From an uncultured Acidobacteriota bacterium (GTDB taxonomy: Bacteria > Acidobacteriota > Vicinamibacteria > Fen-336), in NCBI GenBank assembly GCA_902826455.1, contig CADEEV010000012.1, forward strand, positions 1 to 64,000: DNA of 64,000 bases, read 5' to 3'. Positions 37,391-46,554 of the stretch are shown in pieces. The notes beneath the pieces were generated by a model, which was not told the DNA's origin, did not search any database, and worked only from the letters and a program-made list of their open reading frames with translations. Made by a program: the position numbers and the translations under genes. Position 1 is the first letter of the stretch. Each line of letters opens with the position of its first letter.

Positions 37391-39148
37391 GTGTGCGGCC
37401 TCAACGGCGTGCTCCGGCTCACTCCCGAGGCGCCCGCCATCGACCGCGCCGAGCTCGTCCGCGTCCGCGACAGCATGAAGTCCCGCGGTCCGGACGGAGC
37501 GGGCGAGTGGCTCGACCCCTCGGGTCGCGTGGGCTTCGGCCACCGCCGTCTCGCGATCATCGACCTGTCCGCGGCCGGCGCGCAGCCCATGCACTCCGCC
37601 GACGGCCGCCTGACGATCGTCTTCAACGGCGAGATCTACAACTACCGGGAGCTGCGCGAGGCGCTGGCGCGCGAGGGCGTCCCCTTGCGCTCCGCGAGCG
37701 ACACCGAGGTCATCCTTGCCCTGTACGAACGTGACGGCGCCGCCGCTCTCGGACGGCTCCGGGGCATGTTCGCCCTCGCGCTCTGGGACGCGCGGGCGGG
37801 GCGCCTCACCCTCGCCCGCGATCTCCACGGCGTGAAGCCGCTGTACTACGCCGTCGCGAACGGCGTGCTGCGCTTCGCGTCGCAGGTGAAAGCCCTCGAA
37901 GTCTCGGGGGCGGTGTCGACCGGCATCGACGACGCCGGCCTCGCCGGCTTCCTCATGTGGGGCGCCGTGCCCGAGCCCCTCACGATCCGCCCGGGCGTCG
38001 CGGCGCTTCCGGCGGGGCATCTGCTCGAGATCGGTGCCAGCGGCGTCCCCGAGCCGAGACCGTGGACGGCGGACGCCGCGCCAGGACGAACCCCCGAGCT
38101 CGCGCTGAGCGACAGCGTCGCGGCGCACCTCGTCGCCGACGTGCCGGTGGGCGTGTTCCTGTCGGCCGGGCTCGACTCTGCCTTGATCGCGGCACTCGCG
38201 CGCCGTTTGCTGCCCGAGCCGCCGACGACCCTCACCCTCGCCTTCGACCGCTTCGCGGGCAGCGTCGACGACGAAGCTCCCCTCGCCGCGCAGATCGCGC
38301 GGCGCCTCGGCACGCGTCACGTCGAGCATCGCCTGGGCGACGCCGAGATCGAGGCCCTCTGGCCCGGGGCCCTCGCCGCCATGGACCAGCCGTCGATCGA
38401 CGGCTTCAACACGTTTCTCGTGAGCCGCGCGGCGGCGGCCCACGGCCTCAAGGTCGTGCTCTCGGGTCTCGGCGGCGACGAGCTCTTCGGCAGCTATCCC
38501 TCGTTCCGCGACGTCCCGCGCTGGACGCGATGGGCCGCCCGTGGCGCGGCGGTGCCGGGCCTGCGTCGCGCCTGGCCGCGCCTCGCTCGTGCCCAGTCCC
38601 GGCCCAAGCTCGCGGGCCTGCTGCGCCATGGCGCGACGCTGGGCGGGGCCTACGCTCTTCGGCGCGCCGTCTACCTGCCCGAGGAGCTGCCGTCGCTCCT
38701 CGGCCCCGAGCGTGCCGCCGCCGGCCTCGCCGGCTACGACGCGATCGCGCACGCGGAGCGCGTCGCCGCTTCCGCCGCGGAGCCTTGGCTCGCCGTGCAG
38801 AAGCTCGAGAGCGAGCTCTACCTGCGCCACCAGCTCCTGCGCGACGCCGACTGGGCGTCGATGGCGCATTCCGTCGAGCTGCGCGTGCCCTTCGTCGACG
38901 CGCGTCTGTCGGCGCAGCTCGCGGCGTCGGGCTTCGAGCCCGCGCGCACGCAGGGCAAGGCCGCGCTCGTGCGGCGCCTGGCGCCCGAGCTTCCCGAGGC
39001 CTGCTTCGGGCGGCGCAAGACGGGCTTCAGCGTGCCGCTTCCCGGCCTTCGCGACGGCGAGTCCCGGGGAGCCCGGTCGCGGCGGCTCGCGCGCGAGCTC
39101 GTCGCGCGCTGGCTTCCCGGGGCCGACCTCCTGGAGCGAGCGCGTTGA
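37391..39148 (+). CDS. asnB: Asparagine synthase (glutamine-hydrolysing) family, complete
   Basis: Transfers ammonia from glutamine to an activated carboxylate. After the GTG start comes the nucleophile Cys2 (VCGLNGVL), then RGPDGAG, HRRLAIIDLS and NGEIYNY of the glutaminase domain. The synthetase domain has SAGLDSALIAAL (PP-loop near 255) and LSGLGGDELFGSYPSF. In polysaccharide loci such enzymes often amidate uronic acids, as in O-antigens. It starts 2 nt after the glycosyltransferase stop. Sugar-acid amidation is inference. Confidence 0.92.
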   Translation: MCGLNGVLRLTPEAPAIDRAELVRVRDSMKSRGPDGAGEWLDPSGRVGFGHRRLAIIDLSAAGAQPMHSADGRLTIVFNGEIYNYRELREALAREGVPLRSASDTEVILALYERDGAAALGRLRGMFALALWDARAGRLTLARDLHGVKPLYYAVANGVLRFASQVKALEVSGAVSTGIDDAGLAGFLMWGAVPEPLTIRPGVAALPAGHLLEIGASGVPEPRPWTADAAPGRTPELALSDSVAAHLVADVPVGVFLSAGLDSALIAALARRLLPEPPTTLTLAFDRFAGSVDDEAPLAAQIARRLGTRHVEHRLGDAEIEALWPGALAAMDQPSIDGFNTFLVSRAAAAHGLKVVLSGLGGDELFGSYPSFRDVPRWTRWAARGAAVPGLRRAWPRLARAQSRPKLAGLLRHGATLGGAYALRRAVYLPEELPSLLGPERAAAGLAGYDAIAHAERVAASAAEPWLAVQKLESELYLRHQLLRDADWASMAHSVELRVPFVDARLSAQLAASGFEPARTQGKAALVRRLAPELPEACFGRRKTGFSVPLPGLRDGESRGARSRRLARELVARWLPGADLLERAR

Positions 39149-40278
39149 AGGCGCCGCTCAAGCGCCTGCTGCTGGCGGCGGCGAAGAGGGTGACCGGCCG
39201 CGAGGTCGTGCTGCTGCCGGCTGCCGCGGCCGACGCCGCCGACACGCTGGCGATCCGCGCGCCCTACCGCGTCGAGGAGCAACGGCTCACGATCGAGATC
39301 TTGGAGACGACGACCGGAGTGCTCCACGTCGAGCTGCAGGAGCGTTCGAGCGGCGGACCGGCGGCCGTGCTCTGGAGCGGGGAGGCGTCGTACGGCGGAC
39401 CGACCACGCTCGCGATCGACTGGCGCGACGGCCAGGTGTTCCTGGGGAGTCAGCGACTCGGGCAGGCTCCCGTGCCGGGCCGCCGCCTCGTGGTGCGCCT
39501 CCGCCTCGAAGGAGCCACGACGAAGCGGCGCACGTCGGGCCACTACGCGCCCGTCGCGGCCCGAGCCGCCGATGCGGGGTATTTCGAGGGCGACGTCTAC
39601 GCCGACCACGCCCTGCAGGAGACCGAGGAATCGGCGAGCATCCTGGCGCTCCTCGATCGCTTCGGGGCGCGCGGCCCGCTCCTGGAGATCGGCTGCGCGA
39701 CCGGCGGCGTCCTCGCCGCGATCGAGGCGCGCGGCCTGCCGGCCTTCGGCATCGACTCCTCGGGGTGGGCCGTCGCGCAGGCGCGGACGCAGCACCGGCC
39801 CGAGCGCGTCTTCGAGGCCGACGCCGAGGCGCCGGACTGGCCGCCCGGGATCCGCGCCGCCGCTCCCTTCGAGACGCTGCTGCTGTGGTCCTCCTTCGAG
39901 CACCTGCGCGACCCGTACGCGCTGCTCGGCAAGGCCCGCGCGCTCCTCTCGCCCGGGGCGCTCCTCTTGTTGCAGGCCACGAACTGCGACAGCCTCACGC
40001 GCTTCCTGTTCGCGAAGGACTGGGAGGGCTACTTCGACTGGACGCACCAGGGCGTCGACGCCGTGGGCGCCGCGCGCCTGCAGCAGGAACTGCCGCGGCT
40101 CGGCTACCGCATCGTCCATCTCTCGACCCACCTGGCCTGGACGCTCAACGACGACCCCACCCACGCGACGCTGCGCGACTGGTACGTGAGCGACGCGCGC
40201 TTCCGGCGCTTGCTGGACGAGACGCAACGCGGCGATCTCGTGCTCGTGGCGGCGCGCTACGATGGCGCCGGCGCGTGA
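39145..40278 (+). CDS. SAM-dependent methyltransferase with N-terminal extension
   Basis: A 377-residue protein. Residues about 1-140 form a beta-rich domain of unknown role; the rest is a class I methyltransferase (Methyltransf_23 type) with LLEIGCATGGVLAAIEARG binding SAM and the FETLLLWSSFEHLRDP segment. It likely methylates a sugar or terminates chains. The start is TTG, overlapping asnB as TTGA. Confidence 0.82.
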   Translation: MKAPLKRLLLAAAKRVTGREVVLLPAAAADAADTLAIRAPYRVEEQRLTIEILETTTGVLHVELQERSSGGPAAVLWSGEASYGGPTTLAIDWRDGQVFLGSQRLGQAPVPGRRLVVRLRLEGATTKRRTSGHYAPVAARAADAGYFEGDVYADHALQETEESASILALLDRFGARGPLLEIGCATGGVLAAIEARGLPAFGIDSSGWAVAQARTQHRPERVFEADAEAPDWPPGIRAAAPFETLLLWSSFEHLRDPYALLGKARALLSPGALLLLQATNCDSLTRFLFAKDWEGYFDWTHQGVDAVGAARLQQELPRLGYRIVHLSTHLAWTLNDDPTHATLRDWYVSDARFRRLLDETQRGDLVLVAARYDGAGA

Positions 40279-41597
40279 GGATCCTCCAGGCCCTGGGCTG
40301 GTACCTGCCCGACAGCCTCGGGGGTACGGAAGTCTACGTTGCGGCGCTCGCGGAACGCCTGACGGCCGCGGGGCACGAGGTGCTGGTCGCGGCGCCGGAG
40401 GCCGGACTCGCGGCGCCGCGCACGTATCGTCACCAAGGCGTCGAGGTGTTCCGGTACCCCGTGCCGGCCATGCCCACGCGCCACGAGGCGCGGGGCGTGC
40501 ACGCCGTGGGCGGGGCGGCGGCGTTCCACGAATGGATGGCGCGGCTCGCCCCCGACATCGTCCACATCCACACGTTCGTGACGGGTCTGGGACTTCTGGA
40601 GGTGAAGGCCGCGCGGCGCGTGGCGCGCCGGGTCGTCGTCACCACCCACTCGAGCGCGCTCGGCTTCCTGTGCGGACGCGGCACGCTGCTGCGGTGGGGG
40701 AGCGAGCCCTGCGACGGCCTCGCGACGCCGGCGAAGTGCGCGCCGTGCCGCCTGCAGGCGCGAGGCACGTGGCGGCCGGCGGCGCAGGCCTTGAGCGTCG
40801 TGCCCGAGACCCTGGCGACGCTGGCCCTGGGCCTGCCCGGGCGCCTGGGTACGGCGCTGGGCATGAAGGCCATCGTCCGCGACGACCTGCGGCGCCAGGC
40901 CGAACTGCTCCACGAGGTCGATCGCTTCGTGGTCCTCACGCAGTGGGCCCTGGACGCGATCGTGGCGAACGGCTTCCCTCGCGAGCGGCTGGTCCTGAAC
41001 CGGCTGGGGACCGCCCTCGCGCCGGTGCGGAGCCCGCGCGAGGCTCGCAGCGGGCCGCTCCGGCTCGGTTACCTCGGTCGCTACGATCCCGTGAAGGGCG
41101 TCGAGGACCTGGTGCGCGCAGCCGTGGCGCAACCCGAGGCGCTCGCCTTCTCTCTCGAGATCCGTGGCCCGCTGCGCAACGCCGCCGACCGCGCCCAACG
41201 CGCACGGCTCGAGGCCCTTGCCGGCAACGATCCCCGCGTCCGCTTCGGGTCCGAGGTCGAGAGCCACGCGGTCGCCGGCGTGCTCGCGGGCTACGACGTG
41301 CTGTGCTGTCCGTCGCGCTGTCACGAGGGCGGTCCGACGGTGGCGCTCGAGGCCCAGGCCGTGGGTACGCCGGTGCTGGGTACGCACATCGGCGGCCTGG
41401 CCGAGATCGTCCGCGACGGGATCGACGGTCGCCTCGTGCCCGTGGGGGACCTGGACGCCTTGACGCGTGCGCTCGGGGCGCTCGCGGCGGATCCCGGCGT
41501 CCTCGAGGCGTGGCGGCGCGCGCTGCCGCAGCCCCGCAGCATGGACGACGTGACTGCGGATTATCTCGCCCTCTACGCGTCGGAGGCGCCTCGGTGA
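40275..41597 (+). CDS. Family 4 glycosyltransferase with Cys-rich insert
   Basis: A 440-residue GT-B enzyme: N-terminal PDSLGGTEVYVAALAERL, and a C-terminal donor domain with YLGRYDPVKGVEDLVRA and SRCHEGGPTVALEAQAVGTPVLGT. A central insert (about 130-165) contains four cysteines (CGRG, CDG, CAPC), a pattern seen in a subset of GT4 enzymes and possibly metal-binding. Confidence 0.88.
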   Translation: MRILQALGWYLPDSLGGTEVYVAALAERLTAAGHEVLVAAPEAGLAAPRTYRHQGVEVFRYPVPAMPTRHEARGVHAVGGAAAFHEWMARLAPDIVHIHTFVTGLGLLEVKAARRVARRVVVTTHSSALGFLCGRGTLLRWGSEPCDGLATPAKCAPCRLQARGTWRPAAQALSVVPETLATLALGLPGRLGTALGMKAIVRDDLRRQAELLHEVDRFVVLTQWALDAIVANGFPRERLVLNRLGTALAPVRSPREARSGPLRLGYLGRYDPVKGVEDLVRAAVAQPEALAFSLEIRGPLRNAADRAQRARLEALAGNDPRVRFGSEVESHAVAGVLAGYDVLCCPSRCHEGGPTVALEAQAVGTPVLGTHIGGLAEIVRDGIDGRLVPVGDLDALTRALGALAADPGVLEAWRRALPQPRSMDDVTADYLALYASEAPR

Positions 41598-42667
41598 GCG
41601 CCGGTTGGCGCTTCGAGTGGTCGCGGTCGTGGGAGGCGCTCTCCGCCGGCCCCGCGCTCGAGGCGTGGCGCCGGCTGTTCCGCTCGACGCGCGCGAACGC
41701 GTTCCAGGGCCCTGAACTCTGCGCGGCCTGGGCGGCCACCCTGGGCCCCCACGCGAAGGCCGAGGCCGTCGTCGGACACGCGACCCACGAGAGCGGCGCC
41801 GAGGCCCTGCTCCCGTGGATGGTGCGTCGCTCCGCCGGCCGCCGCGTGGAGCGGCGCGAGCTCGTCTTCATCGGCCAGGACCTCTTCGGCTATCACGATC
41901 CGCTCCTGTCGGATGCCGCCCTCGGCCCGTCTCTCTGGCGCGAGGCGCGCCAGGCCCTGTCGGGCGCCGCCGATCAGGCCTTGTTCCGCCTGGTCCATCG
42001 TCCCTGGCCGCACCACGGGGTCTCGGCCACCGAGGCCAGCCCCGTGCTCGACCTCGAGACGGTCGGCTCCTTCGACGCGCTGCTCGCGGGAGCGTCGGCC
42101 AACCACCGCGGCGACGTGCGACGGCGGCTCCGCCGCCTGGCAGAGCGCGGCACCGTGGAGCTCTGGATCCCAGGCCCCGACGAGGTCGCGGAGGCCCGGG
42201 CCGATTTCGAGCACGGGTTCGTGCCCGCCTACGACCGGCTCTGGTCGGAGCGCCCTTCCGGGAACCTGCTGGGCCAGGAGGGCATGGTCGCGTTCCTCGG
42301 ACGCGTCCTCGAGGACGGGCTCGCCGGAGGCTGGTCGAGCTACTGCGCGCTGCGCGTGAACGGCGTCTCGATCGCGTGGCACCTCGGCCTGTGCCACGAC
42401 CTCGAGCTCTACTGGTGGTTCCCCACGTACGACCTCGACTGGCAGGCCTTCTCGCCGGGGAAGGCGCTCCTGGCGCTGCTGATCGAGGAGGGCCTCCGGC
42501 GCGGGATGCGGCGCCTGCACCTGCTCACGGGCGACCAGGCGTACAAGCGGGCCTGGTCGACCCGCGACGGCGAGCTGCGGGCGGTGCGTTGGAATTCGCC
42601 TTCGGCGCGTGGCAGTCTCTTCGGGGTCTACGATGCGGGGCAGCGGCTGCTGGCGAAGGTGAAGTGA
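41594..42667 (+). CDS. GNAT/FemAB-type acyltransferase (BioF2/CelD-like)
   Basis: A 357-residue protein with two GNAT-like halves. The middle NHRGDVRRRLRRLAERG and the C-terminal SYCALRVNGVSIAWHLGL and MRRLHLLTGDQAYKRAW match the Acetyltransf_6 family common in polysaccharide loci. It probably acylates an amino sugar or adds an aminoacyl group. Coupled on both sides by GTGA overlaps. Confidence 0.85.
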   Translation: MSAGWRFEWSRSWEALSAGPALEAWRRLFRSTRANAFQGPELCAAWAATLGPHAKAEAVVGHATHESGAEALLPWMVRRSAGRRVERRELVFIGQDLFGYHDPLLSDAALGPSLWREARQALSGAADQALFRLVHRPWPHHGVSATEASPVLDLETVGSFDALLAGASANHRGDVRRRLRRLAERGTVELWIPGPDEVAEARADFEHGFVPAYDRLWSERPSGNLLGQEGMVAFLGRVLEDGLAGGWSSYCALRVNGVSIAWHLGLCHDLELYWWFPTYDLDWQAFSPGKALLALLIEEGLRRGMRRLHLLTGDQAYKRAWSTRDGELRAVRWNSPSARGSLFGVYDAGQRLLAKVK

Positions 42668-43401
42668 GCGCACCGCCCGACGTCACGGCCGGCAACGTCG
42701 CGCGCTACGAGACCGAGGCCGGGGTCGCGGCGTACACGCGCGAGAGCGGGTTGCGTCCGCTGGAGGACCGGCTGGTGCGGGAGTTCCTGCCGGTTCCGCC
42801 CGCGCGCCTCCTCGATCTCGGCTGCGGCGCCGGTCGCACCAGCGGCGATCTCGCGGAGCGCGGCTACGCCGTCACGGCGATCGACCTCGCGGGGGCGCTG
42901 CTCGAGGCGGCACGGGCGCGCCACCCGTCCGTCGACTTCCGGCTCATGGACGCGACCCGGCTCGCCTTCGAGCCGGGCTCCTTCGACGCCGCCTTCTTCA
43001 GCTACAACGGCATCGACTGCATCTATCCGGTCGCGTCGCGCGTGCGCTGCCTCCAGGAGGTCCATCGCGTGCTGCGTCCCGGCGGGGTGTTCCTGCTGAG
43101 CAGCCACAACGCGGTGGGCGCCGTCTTCAGCGGCGGCTACTTCTATCCGACGGGCTACTGGAACGCGCTGCGCATGCTGGCCCGCCAGCGCGGCAACCCG
43201 CTGCTGTCCGAGTGGTACCTGCGCTACAGCGACGAGGGCGGCGACCAGTTCCTCTACAGCGCGCCGCCGGGCCGCACCGTCGCGCAGCTCGGAGCCGCGG
43301 GCTTCGAGGTCCTCGCGGTCGTGGGCTACGCGCGCGAGCTGCCCCCGGGCCGCGTCGCCAGGCGCTCGCAGCACGTGCACTTCGTCGCGAGGCGGCCGTG
43401 A
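42664..43401 (+). CDS. SAM-dependent methyltransferase (class I)
   Basis: A 245-residue enzyme with LLDLGCGAGRTSGDLAERGY (motif I), MDATRLAFEPGSFDAAFF and LRPGGVFLLSSHN, typical of Methyltransf_11. It likely methylates a sugar of the repeat unit. GTGA overlaps on both sides. Confidence 0.87.
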   Translation: MSAPPDVTAGNVARYETEAGVAAYTRESGLRPLEDRLVREFLPVPPARLLDLGCGAGRTSGDLAERGYAVTAIDLAGALLEAARARHPSVDFRLMDATRLAFEPGSFDAAFFSYNGIDCIYPVASRVRCLQEVHRVLRPGGVFLLSSHNAVGAVFSGGYFYPTGYWNALRMLARQRGNPLLSEWYLRYSDEGGDQFLYSAPPGRTVAQLGAAGFEVLAVVGYARELPPGRVARRSQHVHFVARRP

Positions 43402-44309
43402 TCCAGGGCGCGGTCAAGCGGGCGCTGCTCGGGCTCGGCCACTACGCACGACGGCTGAGGCACGTGGAGTTCCCCGGCGTCGCGGTGCTCTGCTATCACG
43501 GCATCGACGCCGACGACGCAACGGCTGCGCCTCTGTCGATGCTCCATGTGCGCGAGAGCGACTTCGCGGCGCACTGCCGCCTCCTGCGCGAGGCGTGCGA
43601 TCCCATCTCCCTCGACGACTGGCGCGCGGCGCTCGCCGAGGGTCGGCCGTTGCCGCCCCGCGCGGTGCTGATCACCTTCGACGACGGCTACCGTTCGGTC
43701 CTGACCCGGGCGGCGCCGTCTCTCTCGCGCTACGGGCTTCCCGCCGTGCTGTTCGTCTCGACGGGGCCGGTGGAGCAGCAACGTCTCTTCTGGTTCGACG
43801 CCCTGGCGCGCGAGAAGGGCGCGGCTGCGGTCGAAGCGGCGAAGACCTGGACGGCCGAGGAGTGGCGCGCCCTCGAGCCGCGCGCGCCCGGAGCGGCGGA
43901 CGATCCCGGCGCACCGCTCACCATCGAGGAACTGAAGCGGCTCGCCTCGCAGCCCGGGATCGAGATCGGCGCTCACGGCATCAGCCACTGCATCCTCGCG
44001 CGCGCGCCGCTCGCGGATCAGCGCCGCGAGATCGAGGAGGGCAAGGGCGCCCTCGAAGCCTGGACGGGTGGGCGGGTGCGCGCGTTCGCGTACCCCAATG
44101 GACGTCCCGGGACGGACTACGACGCGGCCACCGTCGCGCTCGTGGCGTCCGCCGGCTTCGACCACGGCTTCTCGACCCGGACGGGGTTCGCGCGGCCGAA
44201 CGAGCCGGCCCTCGAGCGTTCCCGCTTCCTCATGCTCGCGAGCGTCTCCGCCCAGGAGCTCGCGCACCGCCTCGCGTACTCATGGCACGCCCCCGGCTCT
44301 GCCTCCTGA
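43398..44309 (+). CDS. Polysaccharide deacetylase (NodB-type, CE4)
   Basis: Removes acetyl groups from N-acetyl sugars. The 303-residue protein has the CE4 motifs ITFDDGYRSV (catalytic Asp) and GAHGISHC (metal histidines) and the AYPNGRPG motif. A weak hydrophobic N-terminus without a clear signal peptide leaves the compartment open. Its last 28 nt overlap the next gene. Confidence 0.9.
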   Translation: MIQGAVKRALLGLGHYARRLRHVEFPGVAVLCYHGIDADDATAAPLSMLHVRESDFAAHCRLLREACDPISLDDWRAALAEGRPLPPRAVLITFDDGYRSVLTRAAPSLSRYGLPAVLFVSTGPVEQQRLFWFDALAREKGAAAVEAAKTWTAEEWRALEPRAPGAADDPGAPLTIEELKRLASQPGIEIGAHGISHCILARAPLADQRREIEEGKGALEAWTGGRVRAFAYPNGRPGTDYDAATVALVASAGFDHGFSTRTGFARPNEPALERSRFLMLASVSAQELAHRLAYSWHAPGSAS

Positions 44310-45505
44310 CGGCCGGCCACCTCTCGACGTGCCCGCGGATGTTGAAGGCCGCGGACGCGCTCCACGAGGCGGGCTATGCCGTGCGCGTGGTGAGCGCGCG
44401 GCTCACGGACTGGGCCGCGCAGGCGGACGACGTCCTGCTCGCCGCGCGTTCCTGGCGCTCCACGGCCGTCGACTCGCAGCGTGCCACGGGTAACGCAGTC
44501 CGGATCCGCAGCGGCGTGCGGCAGCGCGTCCAAGGCGCGGCCCTGAGTCTCACGGGTCACGAGGCCGGAGGTCCCAGGCGCCGTGCGCGCGCGTACGCGC
44601 GTCTCCACGACGAGCTCGTCGCCGCCGCGCTCGCGGAGCCCGCCGACCTCTTCTACGGCGGCACGTCGGGCGCGCTCGCGGCCGCGGCGGAGGCCGGCCG
44701 CAGGGCCGCGGTGCCCTACGCCCTCGATCTCGAGGATTTCCACCCGGGCGAGAACGACATCTCCCCCGAAGGCCGCGCGCGCGACGCGCTCGCGGCGCGC
44801 ATCGTCGCGGAAGTCGCTCCGGGCGCCGCGTTCGTCACGACGGCGGGCGCCGCCATGGCCGCCGAGTATGCGCGGGTATGCCAGGTGTCCTGCGTGACGA
44901 TCGACAACGTGTTCGCGTTGCCGTCGGTGGCCCCCGAGATCCGTCGGACCCGGGGCAGCGCGCTGCGCATCTACTGGTTCAGCCAGACTGTCGGCCCGGG
45001 ACGGGGTCTCGAGGAGCTAATCGCGGCACGCGAGCGCGCGGGAGTTCCCGCGGAGATCCACGTACGAGGGCTTCCGACGCCCGGATACGTCGAGCGCCTG
45101 GGCCCCGGCATCGTCGTGCACGCGCCGGCGCCTCCCGACGCGATGGTCGAGGCGTGCCGGCCCTTCGACCTCGGCTTCGCGGGCGAGCGCGTCGATACGC
45201 GCAACCGCGCGATCTGCCTCTCGAACAAGGCCCTCACCTACCCGCTCGCCGGGGTCGCGCCGCTGTTGTCCCAAACCGCGGGCACGGCGCCCCTGGTGGC
45301 GGAGCTCGGCGACGCGGCCCTCACGTTCGCGCCCGGCGACGTGGAGGGCCTGGCGGCGCTTCTCTCTCGCGTGTGGGCCGAGGCCGGCTGGCTGGAGAGC
45401 GCTCGCGAGCGGGCCTGGCAGGCGGCCCGGGCGCGTTGGCATTGGGACCATCCGCTCGAGAAGGGCGCGCTGCTCGCGAGCGTGGGGCGCGTCTTGGGCG
45501 CATGA
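44282..45505 (+). CDS. Glycosyltransferase, GT4-like
   Basis: A 407-residue GT-B protein. The N-terminus (LCLLTAGHLSTCPRMLKAADAL) and the DLEDFHPGEN segment match a subgroup of GT4-like proteins; the C-terminal domain has FDLGFAGERVDTRNRAICLSNKALTYPLAG. The ATG is inside the end of the deacetylase gene (28-nt overlap); no later good start precedes the conserved region. Confidence 0.8.
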   Translation: MARPRLCLLTAGHLSTCPRMLKAADALHEAGYAVRVVSARLTDWAAQADDVLLAARSWRSTAVDSQRATGNAVRIRSGVRQRVQGAALSLTGHEAGGPRRRARAYARLHDELVAAALAEPADLFYGGTSGALAAAAEAGRRAAVPYALDLEDFHPGENDISPEGRARDALAARIVAEVAPGAAFVTTAGAAMAAEYARVCQVSCVTIDNVFALPSVAPEIRRTRGSALRIYWFSQTVGPGRGLEELIAARERAGVPAEIHVRGLPTPGYVERLGPGIVVHAPAPPDAMVEACRPFDLGFAGERVDTRNRAICLSNKALTYPLAGVAPLLSQTAGTAPLVAELGDAALTFAPGDVEGLAALLSRVWAEAGWLESARERAWQAARARWHWDHPLEKGALLASVGRVLGA

Positions 45506-46554
45506 CGCGCCTGCGCATCGCCGTCACCGCCGACCCGTACCTGCCGGTTCCGCCGCGTCACTACGGCGGCATCGAACGCATCGTCGCGCTGCTCGTGCGC
45601 GGCCTCGTCGAGCGCGGTCACGACGTCACGCTCTTCGCGCACCCGGAAAGCGCGACGCCCGCGCGGCTCGTGCCCTACGGACGCCCGCCGCATCGGGGCC
45701 GCCTGCGGCGGGCCCTGGAGGTCGCGGAGCTCGGCACGGCGCTCCTGCGGCGCGCCCCCCGGACCGACGTCGTGCACAGCTTCGGGCGCCTCGCGGCGCT
45801 CCTGCCGGTGCTGCCAGTGCGACGCCTGCCGAAGATCCAGAGCTACCAACGGCCGGTGCCGTGGCCGGGCGTCGCGCGGGCGCTCCGGCTGGCCGCCGGC
45901 TCCTTGTCGTTCGCCGGATGCTCGTCGAGCCTCTATGCCGACGCCCGGGGCGTCGGGACATGGGAGACGGTGTGGAACGCGGTCGACGTGGCCGCGACGC
46001 CGTGGTCCGAGTCCGTGGCGCCCGACGCGCCCCTCGTCTTCCTGGGCCGCCTCGAGCCGATGAAGGGCGCTCATCACGCCCTGGCCATCGCACGGCGTGC
46101 GGGCCGTCCGCTCGTGATCGCCGGCAACCGCGTCGAGACGGGGAGCGCCGCCGGCTACTTCGAGCGGGAGATCGCGCCCCACCTCGACGAGGCCGCACGC
46201 TACGTCGGCGAGGTGGACGATGCGGCCAAGGCGCAGTGGCTCTCGTCCGCTGCGGCCTTGCTCATGCCCATCGAATGGGACGAGCCGTTCGGGATCGTCA
46301 TGGCGGAGGCCCTCGCCTGCGGCACGCCGGTGATCGCGTTCGACCGCGGCAGCGTTCCGGAGATCGTGAAGGACGCTGAGACCGGTTACATCTGCCACGG
46401 TGTCGACGACGCGGTGGCCGCCGTCGCGCGACTGGGCGCTCTCGATCGCCGGCGCTGCCGGGCCGACGCCCTGGCGCGCTTCGACGCGCGCGTCATGGTC
46501 GACGCGTACGAGACCCTCTATCGCCGCCGTCTCGCCGCACGGGCGGGGGCCTGA
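45502..46554 (+). CDS. Family 4 glycosyltransferase
   Basis: A 350-residue GT-B enzyme: PPRHYGGIERIVALLVRGLVERGH at the start, LVFLGRLEPMKGAHHALAIARR and PIEWDEPFGIVMAEALACGTPVIAF in the donor domain. ATGA overlap with the preceding gene. Confidence 0.9.
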   Translation: MTRLRIAVTADPYLPVPPRHYGGIERIVALLVRGLVERGHDVTLFAHPESATPARLVPYGRPPHRGRLRRALEVAELGTALLRRAPRTDVVHSFGRLAALLPVLPVRRLPKIQSYQRPVPWPGVARALRLAAGSLSFAGCSSSLYADARGVGTWETVWNAVDVAATPWSESVAPDAPLVFLGRLEPMKGAHHALAIARRAGRPLVIAGNRVETGSAAGYFEREIAPHLDEAARYVGEVDDAAKAQWLSSAAALLMPIEWDEPFGIVMAEALACGTPVIAFDRGSVPEIVKDAETGYICHGVDDAVAAVARLGALDRRRCRADALARFDARVMVDAYETLYRRRLAARAGA

